This document shows, in pieces, positions 55,401 to 63,129 of a stretch of DNA of 64,000 nucleotides. This DNA is from Lepas anatifera (lineage: Eukaryota > Arthropoda > Thecostraca > Lepadidae): positions 1,178,001-1,242,000 of the forward strand of contig JAOTON010000767.1 of NCBI GenBank assembly GCA_034440635.1. The letters run 5' to 3'. Within the stretch, counting starts at the first letter, position 1; every line of letters starts with the position of its first letter. The notes beneath the pieces were generated by a model. That model saw only the letters and a list, made by a program, of their open reading frames with translations, made no database searches and had not been told where the DNA came from. A program made the translations under genes and the position numbers.

Positions 55401-58400
55401 GTGATCGTCTGTTGTAATTGTTTCATTTCTGGCAATGTGTGGTTATGGCGAAGAGCGCACATGGTGCTTTCAAACCCGAGGCTGCAGTGGATGCCTTCTA
55501 TCCTACATCTGCTCTAATGGGAAGCATTTTCTGTTTTTCTGCTTGATATTTGCTCTGCTTGAAACTGCAAATTTCCCGGCAACTTTTAGCAGGGTCATTG
55601 CGGCTAATTTCTGTGCATCGGATGCGACTTGGTAGCCGATTTGAAGTGATCCCTTGCCCTGGTTGTACGGGAACGGCTTCGTTACTTTTACTCACACTTC
55701 TCTGTTGCTTCCTCATGCGTGTCACCTGCATGACCTGACCTGGCCGACGTTCTGCTTGGGGAGTGGGCGTCCGTGCTCCGCTGTGTGAAGTCCCGGCCTG
55801 CTGTGTCCGCCCCGCCCCTCACCGCCGGAGGTGGGTGGCTCCGGCAGCTCCACCAGCGGCGCCGGGCCGAACCGCTAGTTGCCGGTTCTGCCGGCAGGCG
55901 GCGGACGCCGAGGACGCGCCGATGGAGGAGGACGCGGCCTCGCGGCGGCACTGGACGGACCTGAGCGCGCGGCACGCGGCGCTGAGCATCTCCGGCAGTC
56001 TGGAGGTGCTGCGGGGCACGGTGTCCGACGCCCCGCACGCCGCGCCCAACCAGCACCTGTCCGAGGTGAGCTCTGCTGCCAGCGCCCTCTGAGAGAGGTG
56101 TCTGAGTGCACCGGCGCTGGTCACGGCGCCCCGGTGGACACTGAAACATAAGGCGTGTGTCTAACGAGCACGCTGGTTCGTTTCATTTGGAGCCAGTCTG
56201 GGCATTGCTCTATTTCTGTCAGGATATGATTGGGTTGATTATGTGACTCGGCTGTTCTATGTGTAAATATCGCCAGAAATTGGAAACGATTTCTTATGCC
56301 CGGACCACTTTCCTATGGTGCTCCTCAGTATTCTGTGGTGGTGTGTCACTGTCCTGTGGTACCCCTCAGTATTCTGTAGTGGCGCGTCACTTTTCTGTGG
56401 TGTCCTTTCACTTTCCCGTGGTGCCCCCTCAGGCGATCCGGCGAGAGGTGAAGCGGCTGCGCGCGCGCTGCGCCGAGATGGACGCCGAGGCCGGCTGTTC
56501 GGACCACCGCATGACCAGCATGGGGGTGTACCTGCTGCGCAACCGGGCGGCGGTGACGCCGGACCTGCGGTGGATGCTGCTGCAGCACTACACCCACCCG
56601 GCTGTCGGCGCCGTCACCTCGTGAGAACCCCCCTCTGACCGGCACCGCCGTCACCTCGTGAGAACCCCCTCCCTCTGAATGTTACCGCCGTCACCTCGTG
56701 AGAACCCTTCCTCCCTCTGACCGGTACCGCCGTCACCTCGTGAGAACCCTCCCTCTGAATGGTACCGCCGTCACCTCGTGAGAACCCTCCCTCTGACCGG
56801 TACCGCCGTCACCTCGTGAGAACCCTCCCTCTGACCGGTACCGCCGTCACCTCGTGAGAACCCTCCCTCTGAATGGTACCGCCGTCACCTCGTGAGAACC
56901 CTCCCTCTGACCGGTACCGCCGTCACCTCGTGAGAACCCTCCCTCTGACCGGTACTGCCGTCACCTCGTGAGAACCCTCCCTCTGAATGTTACCGCCGTC
57001 ACCTCGTGAGAACCCTCCCTCCTCTGACCGGTACCGCCGTCACCTCGTGAGAACCCTCCCTCTGAATGGTACCGCCGTCACCTCGTGAGAACCCTCCCTC
57101 TGACCGGTACCGCCGTCACCTCGTGAGAACCCTCCCTCTGACCGGTACCGCCGTCACCTCGTGAGAACCCTCCCTCTGACCGGTACCGCCGTCACCTCGT
57201 GAGAACCCTCCCTCTGACCGGTACCGCCGTCACCTCGTGAGAACCCTCCCTCTGAATGGTACCGCCGTCACCTCGTGAGAACCCTCCCTCTGACCGGTAC
57301 TGCCGTCACCTCGTGAGAACCCTCCCTCCCTCTGACCGGTACCGCCGTCACCTCGTGAGAACCCTCCCTCTGAATGGTACCGCCGTCACCTCGTGAGAAC
57401 CCTCCCTCTGACCGGTACCGCCGTCACCTCGTGAGAACCCTCTCTCCTCTGACTGGTACCGCCGTCACCTCGTGAGAACCCTCCCTCTGACCGGTACCGC
57501 CGTCACCTCGTGAGAACCCTCCCTCCCTATGACCGGTACTGCCGTCACCTCGTGAGAACCCTCCCTCTGAATGGTACCGCCGTCACCTCGTGAGAACCCT
57601 CCCTCTGACCGGTACTGCCGTCACCTCGTGAGAACCCTCCCTCTGACTGGTACCGCCGTCACCTCGTGAGAACCCTCCCTCTGACCGGTACTGCCGTCAC
57701 CTCGTGAGAACCCTCCCTCTGACCGGTACCGCCGTCACCTCGTGAGAACCCTCCCTCTGAATGGTACCGCCGTCACCTCGTGAGAACCCTCCCTCTGACC
57801 GGTACCGCCGTCACCTCGTGAGAACCCTCCCTCTGACCGGTACTGCCGTCACCTCGTGAGAACCCTCCCTCTGACCGGTACCGCCGTCACCTCGTGAGAA
57901 CCCTCCCTCTGACCGGTACCGCTGTTACCTCGTGAGAACCCTCCCTCTGACCGGTACCGCCGTCACCTCGTGAGAACCCTCCCTCTGACTGGTACCGCTG
58001 TCACCTCGTGAGAACCCTCCCTCTGACCGGTACCGCCGTCACCTCGTGAGAACCCTCCCTCTGACCGGTACCGCCGTCACCTCGTGAGAACCCCTCCCTC
58101 TGACCGGTACCGCCGTCACCTCGTGAGAACCCTCCCTCTGACCGGTACCGCCGTCACCTCGTGAGAACCCTCCCTCTGACCGGTACCGCCGTCACCTCGT
58201 GAGAACCCTCCCTCTGAATGGTACCGCCGTCACCTCGTGAGAACCCCTCCTCTGACCGGTACCGCCGTCACCTCGTGAGAACCCTCCCTCTGACCGGTAC
58301 CGCCGTCACCTCGTGAGAACCCTCCCTCTGACCGGTACCGCCGTCACCTCGTGAGAACCCTCCCTCTGACCGGTACCGCCGTCACCTCGTGAGAACCCTC

Positions 58401-61400
58401 CCTCTGACCGGTACTGCCGTCACCTCGTGAGAACCCTCCCTCTGACTGGTACCGCCGTCACCTCGTGAGAACCCTCCCTCTGACCGGTACCGCCGTCACC
58501 TCGTGAGAACCCTCCCTCTGACCGGTACCGCCGTCACCTCGTGAGAACCCTCCCTCTGACCGGTACCGCCGTCACCTCGTGAGAACCCTCCCTCTGACCG
58601 GTACCGCCGTCACCTCGTGAGAACCCTCCCTCTGACCGGTACCGCCGTCACCTCGTGAGAACCCTCCCTCTGACCGGTACCGCCGTCACCTCGTGAGAAC
58701 CCTCCCTCTGACCGGTACTGCCGTCACCTCGTGAGAACCCTCCCCTCTGACCGGTACCGCCGTCACCTCGTGAGAACCCTCCCTCTGACCGGTACCGCCG
58801 TCACCTCGTGAGAACCCTCCCTCTGACCGGTACTGCCGTCACCTCGTGAGAACCCTCCCTCTGACTGGTACCGCCGTCACCTCGTGAGAACCCTCCCTCT
58901 GACCGGTACTGCCGTCACCTCGTGAGAACCCTCCCTCTGACCGGTACCGCCGTCACCTCGTGAGAACCCTCCCTCTGACCGGTACCGCCGTCACCTCGTG
59001 AGAACCCTCCCTCTGACCGGTACCGCCGTCACCTCGTGAGAACCCTCCCTCTGACCGGTACCGCCGTCACCTCGTGAGAACCCTCCCTCTGACCGGTACC
59101 GCTGTCACCTCGTGAGAACCCTCCCTCTGACCGGTACTGCCGTCACCTCGTGAGAACCCTCCCTCTGACCGGTACCGCCGTCACCTCGTGAGAACCCTCC
59201 CTCTGACCGGTACTGCCGTCACCTCGTGAGAACCCTCCCTCTGAATGGTACCGCCGTCACCTCGTGAGAACCCTCCCTCTGACCGGTACCGCCGTCACCT
59301 CGTGAGAACCCTCCCTCTGACCGGTACTGCCGTCACCTCGTGAGAACCCTCCCTCTGACCGGTACTGCCGTCACCTCGTGAGAACCCTCCCTCTGACCGG
59401 TACTGCCGTCACCTCGTGAGAACCCTCCCTCTGACTGGTACCGCTGTTACCTCGTGAGAACCCTCCCTCTGACCGGTACTGCTGTCACCTCGTGAGAACC
59501 CTCCCTCTGACCGGTACTGCCGTCACCTCGTGAGAACCCTCCCTCTGACCGGTACTGCCGTCACCTCGTGAGAACCCTCCCTCTGACCGGTACCGCCGTC
59601 ACCTCGTGAGAACCCTCCCTCTGACCGGTACTGCCGTCACCTCGTGAGAACCCTCCCTCTGACCGGTACCGCCGTCACCTCGTGAGAACCCTCCCTCTGA
59701 CCGGTACCGCCGTCACCTCGTGAGAACCCTCCCTCTGAATGGTACCGCCGTCACCTCGTGAGAACCCTCCCTCTGACCGGTACCGCCGTCACCTCGTGAG
59801 AACCCTCCCTCTGAATGGTACCGCCGTCACCTCGTGAGAACCCTCCCTCTGACCGGTACTGCCGTCACCTCGTGAGAACCCCTCCCTCTGACTGGTACCG
59901 CTGTTACCTCGTGAGAACCCTCCCTCTGATCGGTACTGCCGTCACCTCGTGAGAACCCTCCCTCTGAATGGTACCGCCGTCCCCTCGTGAGAACCCTCCC
60001 TCTGACCGGTACTGCCGTCACCTCGTGAGAACCCTCCCTCTGAATGGTACCGCCGTCACCTCGTGAGAACCCTCCCTATGAATGGTACCGCCGTTACCTC
60101 GTGAGAACCCCCTCTGACCGGTACCGCCGTCACCTCGTGAGAACCCTCCCTCTGACCGGTACCGCCGTCACCTCGTGAGAACCCTCCCTCTGACCGGTAC
60201 CGCCGTCACCTCGTGAGAACCCTCCCTATGAATGGTACCGCCGTTACCTCGTGAGAACCCCCCCTCTGACCGGTACCGCCGCCCCTGCACACACGCATAC
60301 CGGCGGGTATGACCGCGGGACGCTCGCTGACATTAATGTTAGCTGGTAATGTAGCAAGCTCTGTAATAATACAAACATTCACGAAGTGTGCATGGTGATT
60401 TTCATCCAACCCTCTCTCTCTCCCTCCCCCTGTGAAATTTCAACTTCAGTTCACTGATAAACGCACTAGATAAGGGGCCAGCTGTTCCATCAGTGGTGCC
60501 CTTCCACCGGGTTTGGTGTCGGCGGTGCCGTGTCACCTCAGCACAGTTGGTGCGCCGTAAAGGCCCGGGGAGTGCGTGCGTGATGCCAGCCGCGGGCGGC
60601 TCCGGCAGGCTGAAGGAGCTGTTCCAGCTGGCCTCGAAGGAGCTGTGGGAGATCGAGGACGGCTGCTCGGAGGAGGAGAAGCGCCGCTTCCGCTGCTGGC
60701 ACGTGCACTACAACGAGTTCAGATGGGTGGCCTGGAGCACCGTGCTGGGGCTGGGTCACCTCACCGAGGAGAGGTCAGTCACGGCGGGCGGCACTGTGCA
60801 CGACGAACAGCTATATCTATACTGGATAGAATACAGACCAGGGGTGATGCCACGACGGGGGGCGGGCTGGAATCTTAGGTAGCCCTGGGGATGCCTTTGA
60901 TGACTTTGATGGCCTGAGAAGTCTGATGAGCTATAAATGTGTTTTCACCAGACATGGAAGGCACATGCTATTTGACATTGGAATCCTCTTGGTAGGCGTG
61001 GACAGGCCTCTTGGCCGACTCAACAAGTCTGTACAGATAAACCAGACCCCATCCGACAAGGTAAATGGCTCGAGGGGGTCCCCGCAGAGGTACTAATAGC
61101 AGAAGTTCGCCCGTCGTTATTCATACGTGCTCTAAGACTTGCATTTAACTCTACTCGACTCTACTTTACTCGACTTAAATTTAAGTCCATTTGACTACCT
61201 TGGAGGCTTCCTATGTGATGAAGGAAGATATCGAACAGGAGACAAAGGCGAAAGCGGTAAAGTGGACATCTGCCCTAGTATGAATGCCCCCTCGGAATCA
61301 GAGACAGGAAGTCCCCATCGGAATTTGGCCCATCTGATCAGAAATCCGTGGCGACACCGCTGATACAGACTGCCTTACCAGCACGGCCCTTTAGTGGCCC

Positions 61401-63129
61401 GGTGCCAAGTGCCAAGTCCCGGTACTGTCCCTGTTGCAGTGTCTCCGGTACTGTCCCTGTTGCGGTGTCCCCGGTACTGTCTCTGTTGCGGTGGCTCGGT
61501 GTCAGGTACACGGACTACTGTCCCCGTTGCGGTGTCCCTGGTACTGTCCCTGTTGCGGTGTCCCCGGTACTGTCCCTGTTGCGGTGTCCCTGGCGCTGTC
61601 TCTGTTGCGGTGGCTCGGTGTCAGGTACACGGACTACTGTCCCTGTTGCGGTGTCCCCGGTACTGTCTCTGTTGCGGTGTCCCTGGTACTGTCCCTGTTG
61701 CGGTGTCCCCGGTACTGTCCCTGTTGCGGTGTCCCCGGTACTGTCTCTGTTGCGGTGTCCCTGGCGCTGTCCCTGTTGCAGTGTCCCCGGTACTGTCCCC
61801 GTTGCGGTGTCCCTGGTACTGTCCCCGTTGCAGTGTCCCCGGTACTGTCTCTGTTGCGGTGTCCCCGGTACTGTCTCTGTTGTGGTGTCCCCGGTACTGT
61901 CTCTGTTGCGGTGTCCCCGGTACTGTCCCTGTTGCGGTGTCCCTGGTACTGTCTCTGACGGCGGCTCGGTGTCAGGTACACGGACTACTGTCCCTGTTGC
62001 AGTGTCCCCGGTACTGTCCCCGTTGCGGTGTCCCTGGTACTGTCCCCGTTGCAGTGTCCCCGGTACTGTCTCTGTTGCGGTGTCCCCGGTACTGTCCCTG
62101 TTGCGGTGTCCCCGGTACTGTCCCTGTTGCGGTGTCCCCGGTACTGTCTCTGTTGCGGTGTCCCTGGCGCTGTCCCTGTTGCAGTGTCCCCGGTACTGTC
62201 CCCGTTGCGGTGTCCCTGGTACTGTCCCTGTTGCAGTGTCCCCGGTACTGTCCCTGTTGCGGTGTCCCCGGTACTGTCTCTGTTGCGGTGTCCCCGGTAC
62301 TGTCTCTGTTGCGGTGTCCCCGGTACTGTCTCTGTTGCGGTGTCCCTGGCGCTGTCCCTGTTGCAGTGTCCCCGGTACTGTCCCCGTTGCGGTGTCCCTG
62401 GTACTGTCCCTGTTGCGGTGTCCCCGGTACTGTCCCTGTTGCGGTGTCCCTGGTACTGTCCCTGTTGCAGTGTCCCCGGTACTGTCTCTGTTGCGGTGTC
62501 CCCGGTACTGTCTCTGTTGTGGTGTCCCTGGTACTGTCCCTGTTGCGGTGTCCCCGGTACTGTCCCTGTTGCGGTGCCCCGGCTGTCCCTGTTGCGGTGT
62601 CCCCGGACTACTGTCCCTGTTGCGGTGTCCCCGGTACTGTCTCTGTTGCGGTGTCCCCGGTACTGTCTCTGTTGCGGTGTCCCCGGTACTGTCTCTGTTG
62701 CGGTGTCCCTGGCGCTGTCCCTGTTGCAGTGTCCCCGGTACTGTCCCCGTTGCGGTGTCCCTGGTACTGTCCCTGTTGCAGTGTCCCCGGTACTGTCCCT
62801 GTTGCGGTGTCCCTGGTACTGTCCCTGTTGCAGTGTCCCCGGTACTGTCCCTGTTGCGGTGTCCCTGGTACTGTCCCTGTTGCAGTGTCCCCGGTACTGT
62901 CTCTGTTGCGGTGTCCCCAGTACTGTCCCTGTTGCGGTGTCCCCGGTACTGTCTCTGGCAGTGTCCCCGGTACTGTCTCTGACGGCGGCTGGTTGTCAGG
63001 TACACGGAGGCGCTGCTCTACCTGCTGCAGGCCTACCGGAAAAACGAAGAGCTGCTGGCGCACCAGAGCGGACCCCACCCGGGCCTGGACGCCGACCTAC
63101 TGGCCAGCTGCCGTCGCAAGGCCATCCTG
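42100..63129 (+). CDS. USP25/USP28-type ubiquitin carboxyl-terminal hydrolase (partial, 18 exons)
   Basis: A cysteine protease (peptidase family C19) that removes ubiquitin from substrates. The animal USP25/USP28 pair acts in protein stability, DNA-damage and inflammatory signalling. The 18 exons listed separately join to 921 codons in one frame with every intron phase consistent. Order: UBA-like segment ([18 protein letters not shown]), UIM ([12 protein letters not shown]), Cys box ([19 protein letters not shown], catalytic Cys codon 43,635-43,637), and the USP fold. A helical insertion follows (exons 8-11), as in USP25/28 where it mediates oligomerisation. The His box comes next ([14 protein letters not shown], His codon 51,961-51,963), then the FNDNTV motif and the long helical C-terminal domain to AYRKNEELL. 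Missing are the short first exon and roughly the last 100-150 residues. I cannot tell USP25 from USP28; one ancestral invertebrate gene is likely. Confidence 0.95.
42676..42836 (+). CDS. USP25/28 exon b: ubiquitin-interacting motif
   Basis: Acceptor TTCCGGCAG, donor CCAA|GTGAGC, phase 2. Contains [14 protein letters not shown], a UIM with the conserved acidic-Ala-Ser pattern, which binds ubiquitin chains, followed by acidic SREEEEIAK corresponding to the family's next linker. Confidence 0.92.
43086..43181 (+). CDS. USP25/28 exon c: linker before the Cys box
   Basis: The first base completes a Lys codon. Encodes [20 protein letters not shown] and [12 protein letters not shown], closely matching the family's VLEAS...RKR linker. 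Donor AACG|GTGTGT, phase 2. Confidence 0.93.
43592..43736 (+). CDS. USP25/28 exon d: catalytic Cys box
   Basis: Acceptor GGCCGGACAG. The first base completes an Arg codon. Encodes [20 protein letters not shown], with the nucleophile Cys at 43,635-43,637, then [10 protein letters not shown]. Donor GAG|GTCCGT, phase 0. The donor region seeds the tandem array that follows. Confidence 0.96.
43737..44235 (+). repeat. 30-bp array containing a copy of the exon d donor
   Basis: About 16 copies of GAGGTGTATCGTGCTGTTCT plus GTGTCTGAGG. The unit starts with GAG|GT as at the exon d 5' splice site (GAGGTCCGT...GCTGCTCTGTGTCTGAGG), which is evidently the first, most divergent copy. With a 30-bp unit, frames stay open on both strands. 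These are not genes. Confidence 0.92.
44430..44597 (+). CDS. USP25/28 exon e
   Basis: Acceptor CTGTCATCAG, donor CACAAG|GTACTG, phase 0. Encodes [20 protein letters not shown], then [19 protein letters not shown] and [12 protein letters not shown], which is the USP catalytic-domain segment containing the conserved QQDxSEF motif. Confidence 0.96.
44582..44836 (+). repeat. Array of about 33 bp copying the exon e 3' edge and donor
   Basis: The last 17 exon bases plus the splice donor (GAGTTCACCCACAAG|GTACTG) recur seven or eight times with increasing divergence away from the exon: GAGTTCACCCACAAGGTACT, then GCTCACCCAGAAGGTACT, then GCTCATCCACAAGGTACT. The first copies could serve as duplicate 5' splice sites. 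Confidence 0.93.
45045..45846 (+). repeat. 39-bp array ending just before the exon f acceptor
   Basis: About 19 copies of TTTGTAAGTTTGCGGTGGTG plus GGTTGTCACGAGGCGTG, some with GTGTGTTTG expansions. The unit does not copy the acceptor but contains GTAAGT, the consensus 5' splice-site core, in nearly every copy. Stop-poor frames on both strands are repeat artefacts. Confidence 0.92.
45858..45990 (+). CDS. USP25/28 exon f
   Basis: Acceptor GCTCCTCAG, donor GACG|GTCAGT, phase 1. Encodes [17 protein letters not shown], then [20 protein letters not shown], matching the family's LLDWLEDAF...NPMVELFYG segment. Confidence 0.96.
45991..46568 (+). repeat. 32-bp array derived from the exon f donor region
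   Basis: About 16 copies of AGTAGCATGGTGAACGGTGG plus GTCTGTCTGCTG. The donor itself (ACG|GTCAGTCCGAGTAGCATG) reads as a diverged first unit. Open frames of up to 190 codons on the minus strand here are artefacts. Confidence 0.9.
46936..47120 (+). CDS. USP25/28 exon g
   Basis: Acceptor CTGTGCAG, donor TTCAAG|GTGAGC, phase 0. Encodes [19 protein letters not shown], a Gly/Ala-rich loop, then [17 protein letters not shown], the conserved USP beta-strand motif preceding the insertion. Confidence 0.96.
47602..47771 (+). CDS. USP25/28 exon h: start of helical insertion
   Basis: Acceptor TGTCCGCCAG, donor GACCA|GTGAGT, phase 2. Encodes [40 protein letters not shown] and a basic amphipathic helix ([12 protein letters not shown]), matching the USP25/28 helical arm. 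Confidence 0.95.
48064..48148 (+). repeat. Three tandem 30-bp copies of the exon i acceptor
   Basis: CCCTGCCRTRCAG|GCACCTGTCGTTTCA occurs twice immediately before the true acceptor CGCCGTGCAG|GTACCTGTCGTT. Each copy has pyrimidine tract, AG and 12 bases of exon start. Confidence 0.9.
48149..48286 (+). CDS. USP25/28 exon i
   Basis: The first base completes a Gln codon. Encodes [20 protein letters not shown] and [16 protein letters not shown], matching the family's [21 protein letters not shown]. Donor ACGG|GTCAGT, phase 2. Confidence 0.94.
48602..49647 (+). repeat. 60-bp array carrying repeated acceptor of exon j
   Basis: About 17 copies of TACGGTTCCGTGTGCCCCTG, TTTGACCAGTGCGCTGGCCT and GACCTGTCCCGTGCCCTCAG. 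Each ends in pyrimidine-rich sequence plus AG like the true acceptor (CTGTCCCGTGGCCGGCAG|TATGGT). A 60-bp unit keeps frames open, but splicing to the nearest upstream AG in the required phase meets TGA (within CTGTTTGACC), so read-through protein is unlikely. Confidence 0.93.
49648..49828 (+). CDS. USP25/28 exon j: variable Pro/Ala-rich segment
   Basis: The first base completes a Gly codon. Encodes [20 protein letters not shown], Ala-rich sequence, then [10 protein letters not shown]. It occupies the poorly conserved Ser/Pro-rich part of the insertion in USP28. Donor ACAG|GTGGGA, phase 0. Confidence 0.88.
50067..50183 (+). CDS. USP25/28 exon k: coiled helix before the His box
   Basis: Acceptor CCGTCGGCAG, donor CAACAG|GTATGC, phase 0. 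Encodes [20 protein letters not shown] and [19 protein letters not shown], an amphipathic helix matching the family's CLHRWRTEIENDTRDLQ segment. Confidence 0.95.
50851..51921 (+). repeat. 38-bp array copying the exon l acceptor and first 15 coding bases
   Basis: About 28 copies of CCGTACCCGGCAG|GTACCGTACCGGCTG plus ACGGGCAGCG. The AG and the following GTACCGTACCGGCTG equal the true 3' splice site and first five codons (VPYRL) of the His-box exon. Because the unit is 38 bp, splicing to the nearest upstream copy would shift the frame. The array gives spurious frames of up to 400 codons on the minus strand. Confidence 0.96.
51907..52008 (+). CDS. USP25/28 exon l: catalytic His box
   Basis: Encodes [20 protein letters not shown] and [14 protein letters not shown]. 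The general-base His is at 51,961-51,963 in the GHYWAYV motif. Donor AAG|GTGAGC, phase 0. The first five codons are shared with every unit of the preceding array. Confidence 0.96.
52342..52408. repeat. (CT)n microsatellite
   Basis: An uninterrupted run of about 33 CT dinucleotides in a USP25/28 intron. Confidence 0.96.
52484..52675. mobile_element. Palindromic (foldback) MITE in a USP25/28 intron
   Basis: Left arm ATATAATTGGATCGGCCACT matches the reverse complement of the right end (ATATAACCGGATCAGCCGCC). The match continues through CCAAACCAGCACCTGA, CGCTCCC, AGATGGCACG and CTGGTCGCA to the centre near 52,580. The arms are about 95 bp and roughly four-fifths identical. No coding. Differs in sequence from the 15,956 palindrome. 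Confidence 0.85.
52815..52941 (+). CDS. USP25/28 exon m: end of catalytic domain
   Basis: Acceptor GCCGTCTCAG, donor GACG|GTGAGC, phase 1. Encodes [20 protein letters not shown] and [20 protein letters not shown]. The FND carries the third catalytic residue position, and SAYSLVYI is the closing USP strand. Confidence 0.96.
52936..53306 (+). repeat. 67-bp array copying the exon m donor
   Basis: After a short first unit, about five copies contain TGATGAACG|GTGAGCCGGG or the variant AACAGTGGGCCGGG. They are clearly derived from the exon end TTGATGGACG|GTGAGCCGGG. Some copies lost the GT (AACAGTGGGCC), others keep an intact consensus donor. Confidence 0.9.
53440..53545 (-). repeat. Candidate tRNA-derived SINE head
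   Basis: On the minus strand TGGTCAGCGCAGCTGA resembles an A box. An anticodon-like stem-loop (GCTG...CAGC around CTTCCAC) and GGCTTCAAAGCC, a B-box-like T arm, follow at tRNA-like spacing. The acceptor stem is not convincing, so it is not called a tRNA gene. A SINE head or tRNA pseudogene fits better. Confidence 0.5.
53722..53873 (+). CDS. USP25/28 exon n
   Basis: Acceptor CCCTGCTGCAG. The first two bases complete an Asp codon. Encodes an acidic lead, then [20 protein letters not shown] and [11 protein letters not shown], matching the family's [20 protein letters not shown] with a short Gln tract. Donor CAG|GTACCG, phase 0. Confidence 0.93.
53874..55897 (+). other. USP25/28 intron, no other gene seen
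   Basis: Unremarkable intron with a short CT run near 54,692-54,710. Open frames of up to 136 codons carry no recognised domain. Phases of the flanking exons fit without an additional exon. Confidence 0.55.
55898..56065 (+). CDS. USP25/28 exon o
   Basis: Acceptor TTCTGCCGGCAG, donor GAG|GTGAGC, phase 0. Encodes [18 protein letters not shown] and [20 protein letters not shown]. It is weakly conserved and occupies the variable region after the catalytic domain. Open frame, phase and composition support it more than similarity does. Confidence 0.78.
56310..56432 (+). repeat. Tandem copies of the exon p acceptor
   Basis: TATGGTGCTCCTCAG, TGTGGTACCCCTCAG and the true CGTGGTGCCCCCTCAG end at 56,328, 56,369 and 56,432 respectively. 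The first two are followed by TATTCTGTRGTGG. Three competing pyrimidine-AG sites result. Confidence 0.75.
56433..56620 (+). CDS. USP25/28 exon p: C-terminal helical domain
   Basis: Encodes [20 protein letters not shown], then [20 protein letters not shown] and [18 protein letters not shown], matching the family's AIKLEYARLVKLA...DYRLHHVVVYFIQNQAP block. Donor ACCTC|GTGAGA, phase 2. The donor and last 11 exon bases are the seed of the 3.6-kb array downstream. Confidence 0.92.
56610..60280 (+). repeat. 3.6-kb, 38-bp array repeating the exon p 5' splice site
   Basis: Close to 100 copies of GCCGTCACCTC|GTGAGAACC plus CTCCCTCTGACCGGTACC. The first copy is the true exon-intron junction. Variants are few (CCGGTAC or AATGGTAC, CTGCC or CCGCC), so the array is young or homogenised. 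Nearly every copy keeps GTGAGA, a good 5' splice-site match. Confidence 0.97.
60609..60773 (+). CDS. USP25/28 exon q
   Basis: Acceptor GGCTCCGGCAG. The first base completes a Ser codon. Encodes [40 protein letters not shown] and [10 protein letters not shown], matching the family's WHQDYRKFRETTMYLIIGLE region. Donor GAGAG|GTCAGT, phase 2. Other nearby AGs give early stops in the required phase. Confidence 0.9.
60774..61379 (+). other. USP25/28 intron segment, no gene seen
   Basis: Short intron stretch with no recognised exon. A small CTCGACTCTACTTTACTCGA duplication-like patch occurs near 61,150-61,175. Confidence 0.5.
61380..62999 (+). repeat. 26-bp array incorporating the exon r acceptor
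   Basis: About 60 copies of GGTACTGTCCCTGTTGCGGT plus GTCCCC. At about 61,490, 61,613 and 61,965 the array also holds copies of GGCTCGGTGTCAG|GTACACGGA, matching the true acceptor GGCTGGTTGTCAG|GTACACGGA at 62,999. Large spurious frames (up to about 600 codons) exist on both strands. Confidence 0.95.
63000..63129 (+). CDS. USP25/28 exon r: last exon seen
   Basis: The first base completes an Arg codon. Encodes [20 protein letters not shown] and then [13 protein letters not shown], matching the family's SLLFLICAYQNNKELL. Donor ATCCTG|GTACCT, phase 0. The gene must continue beyond the window, since about 100-150 C-terminal residues are absent. Confidence 0.92.
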
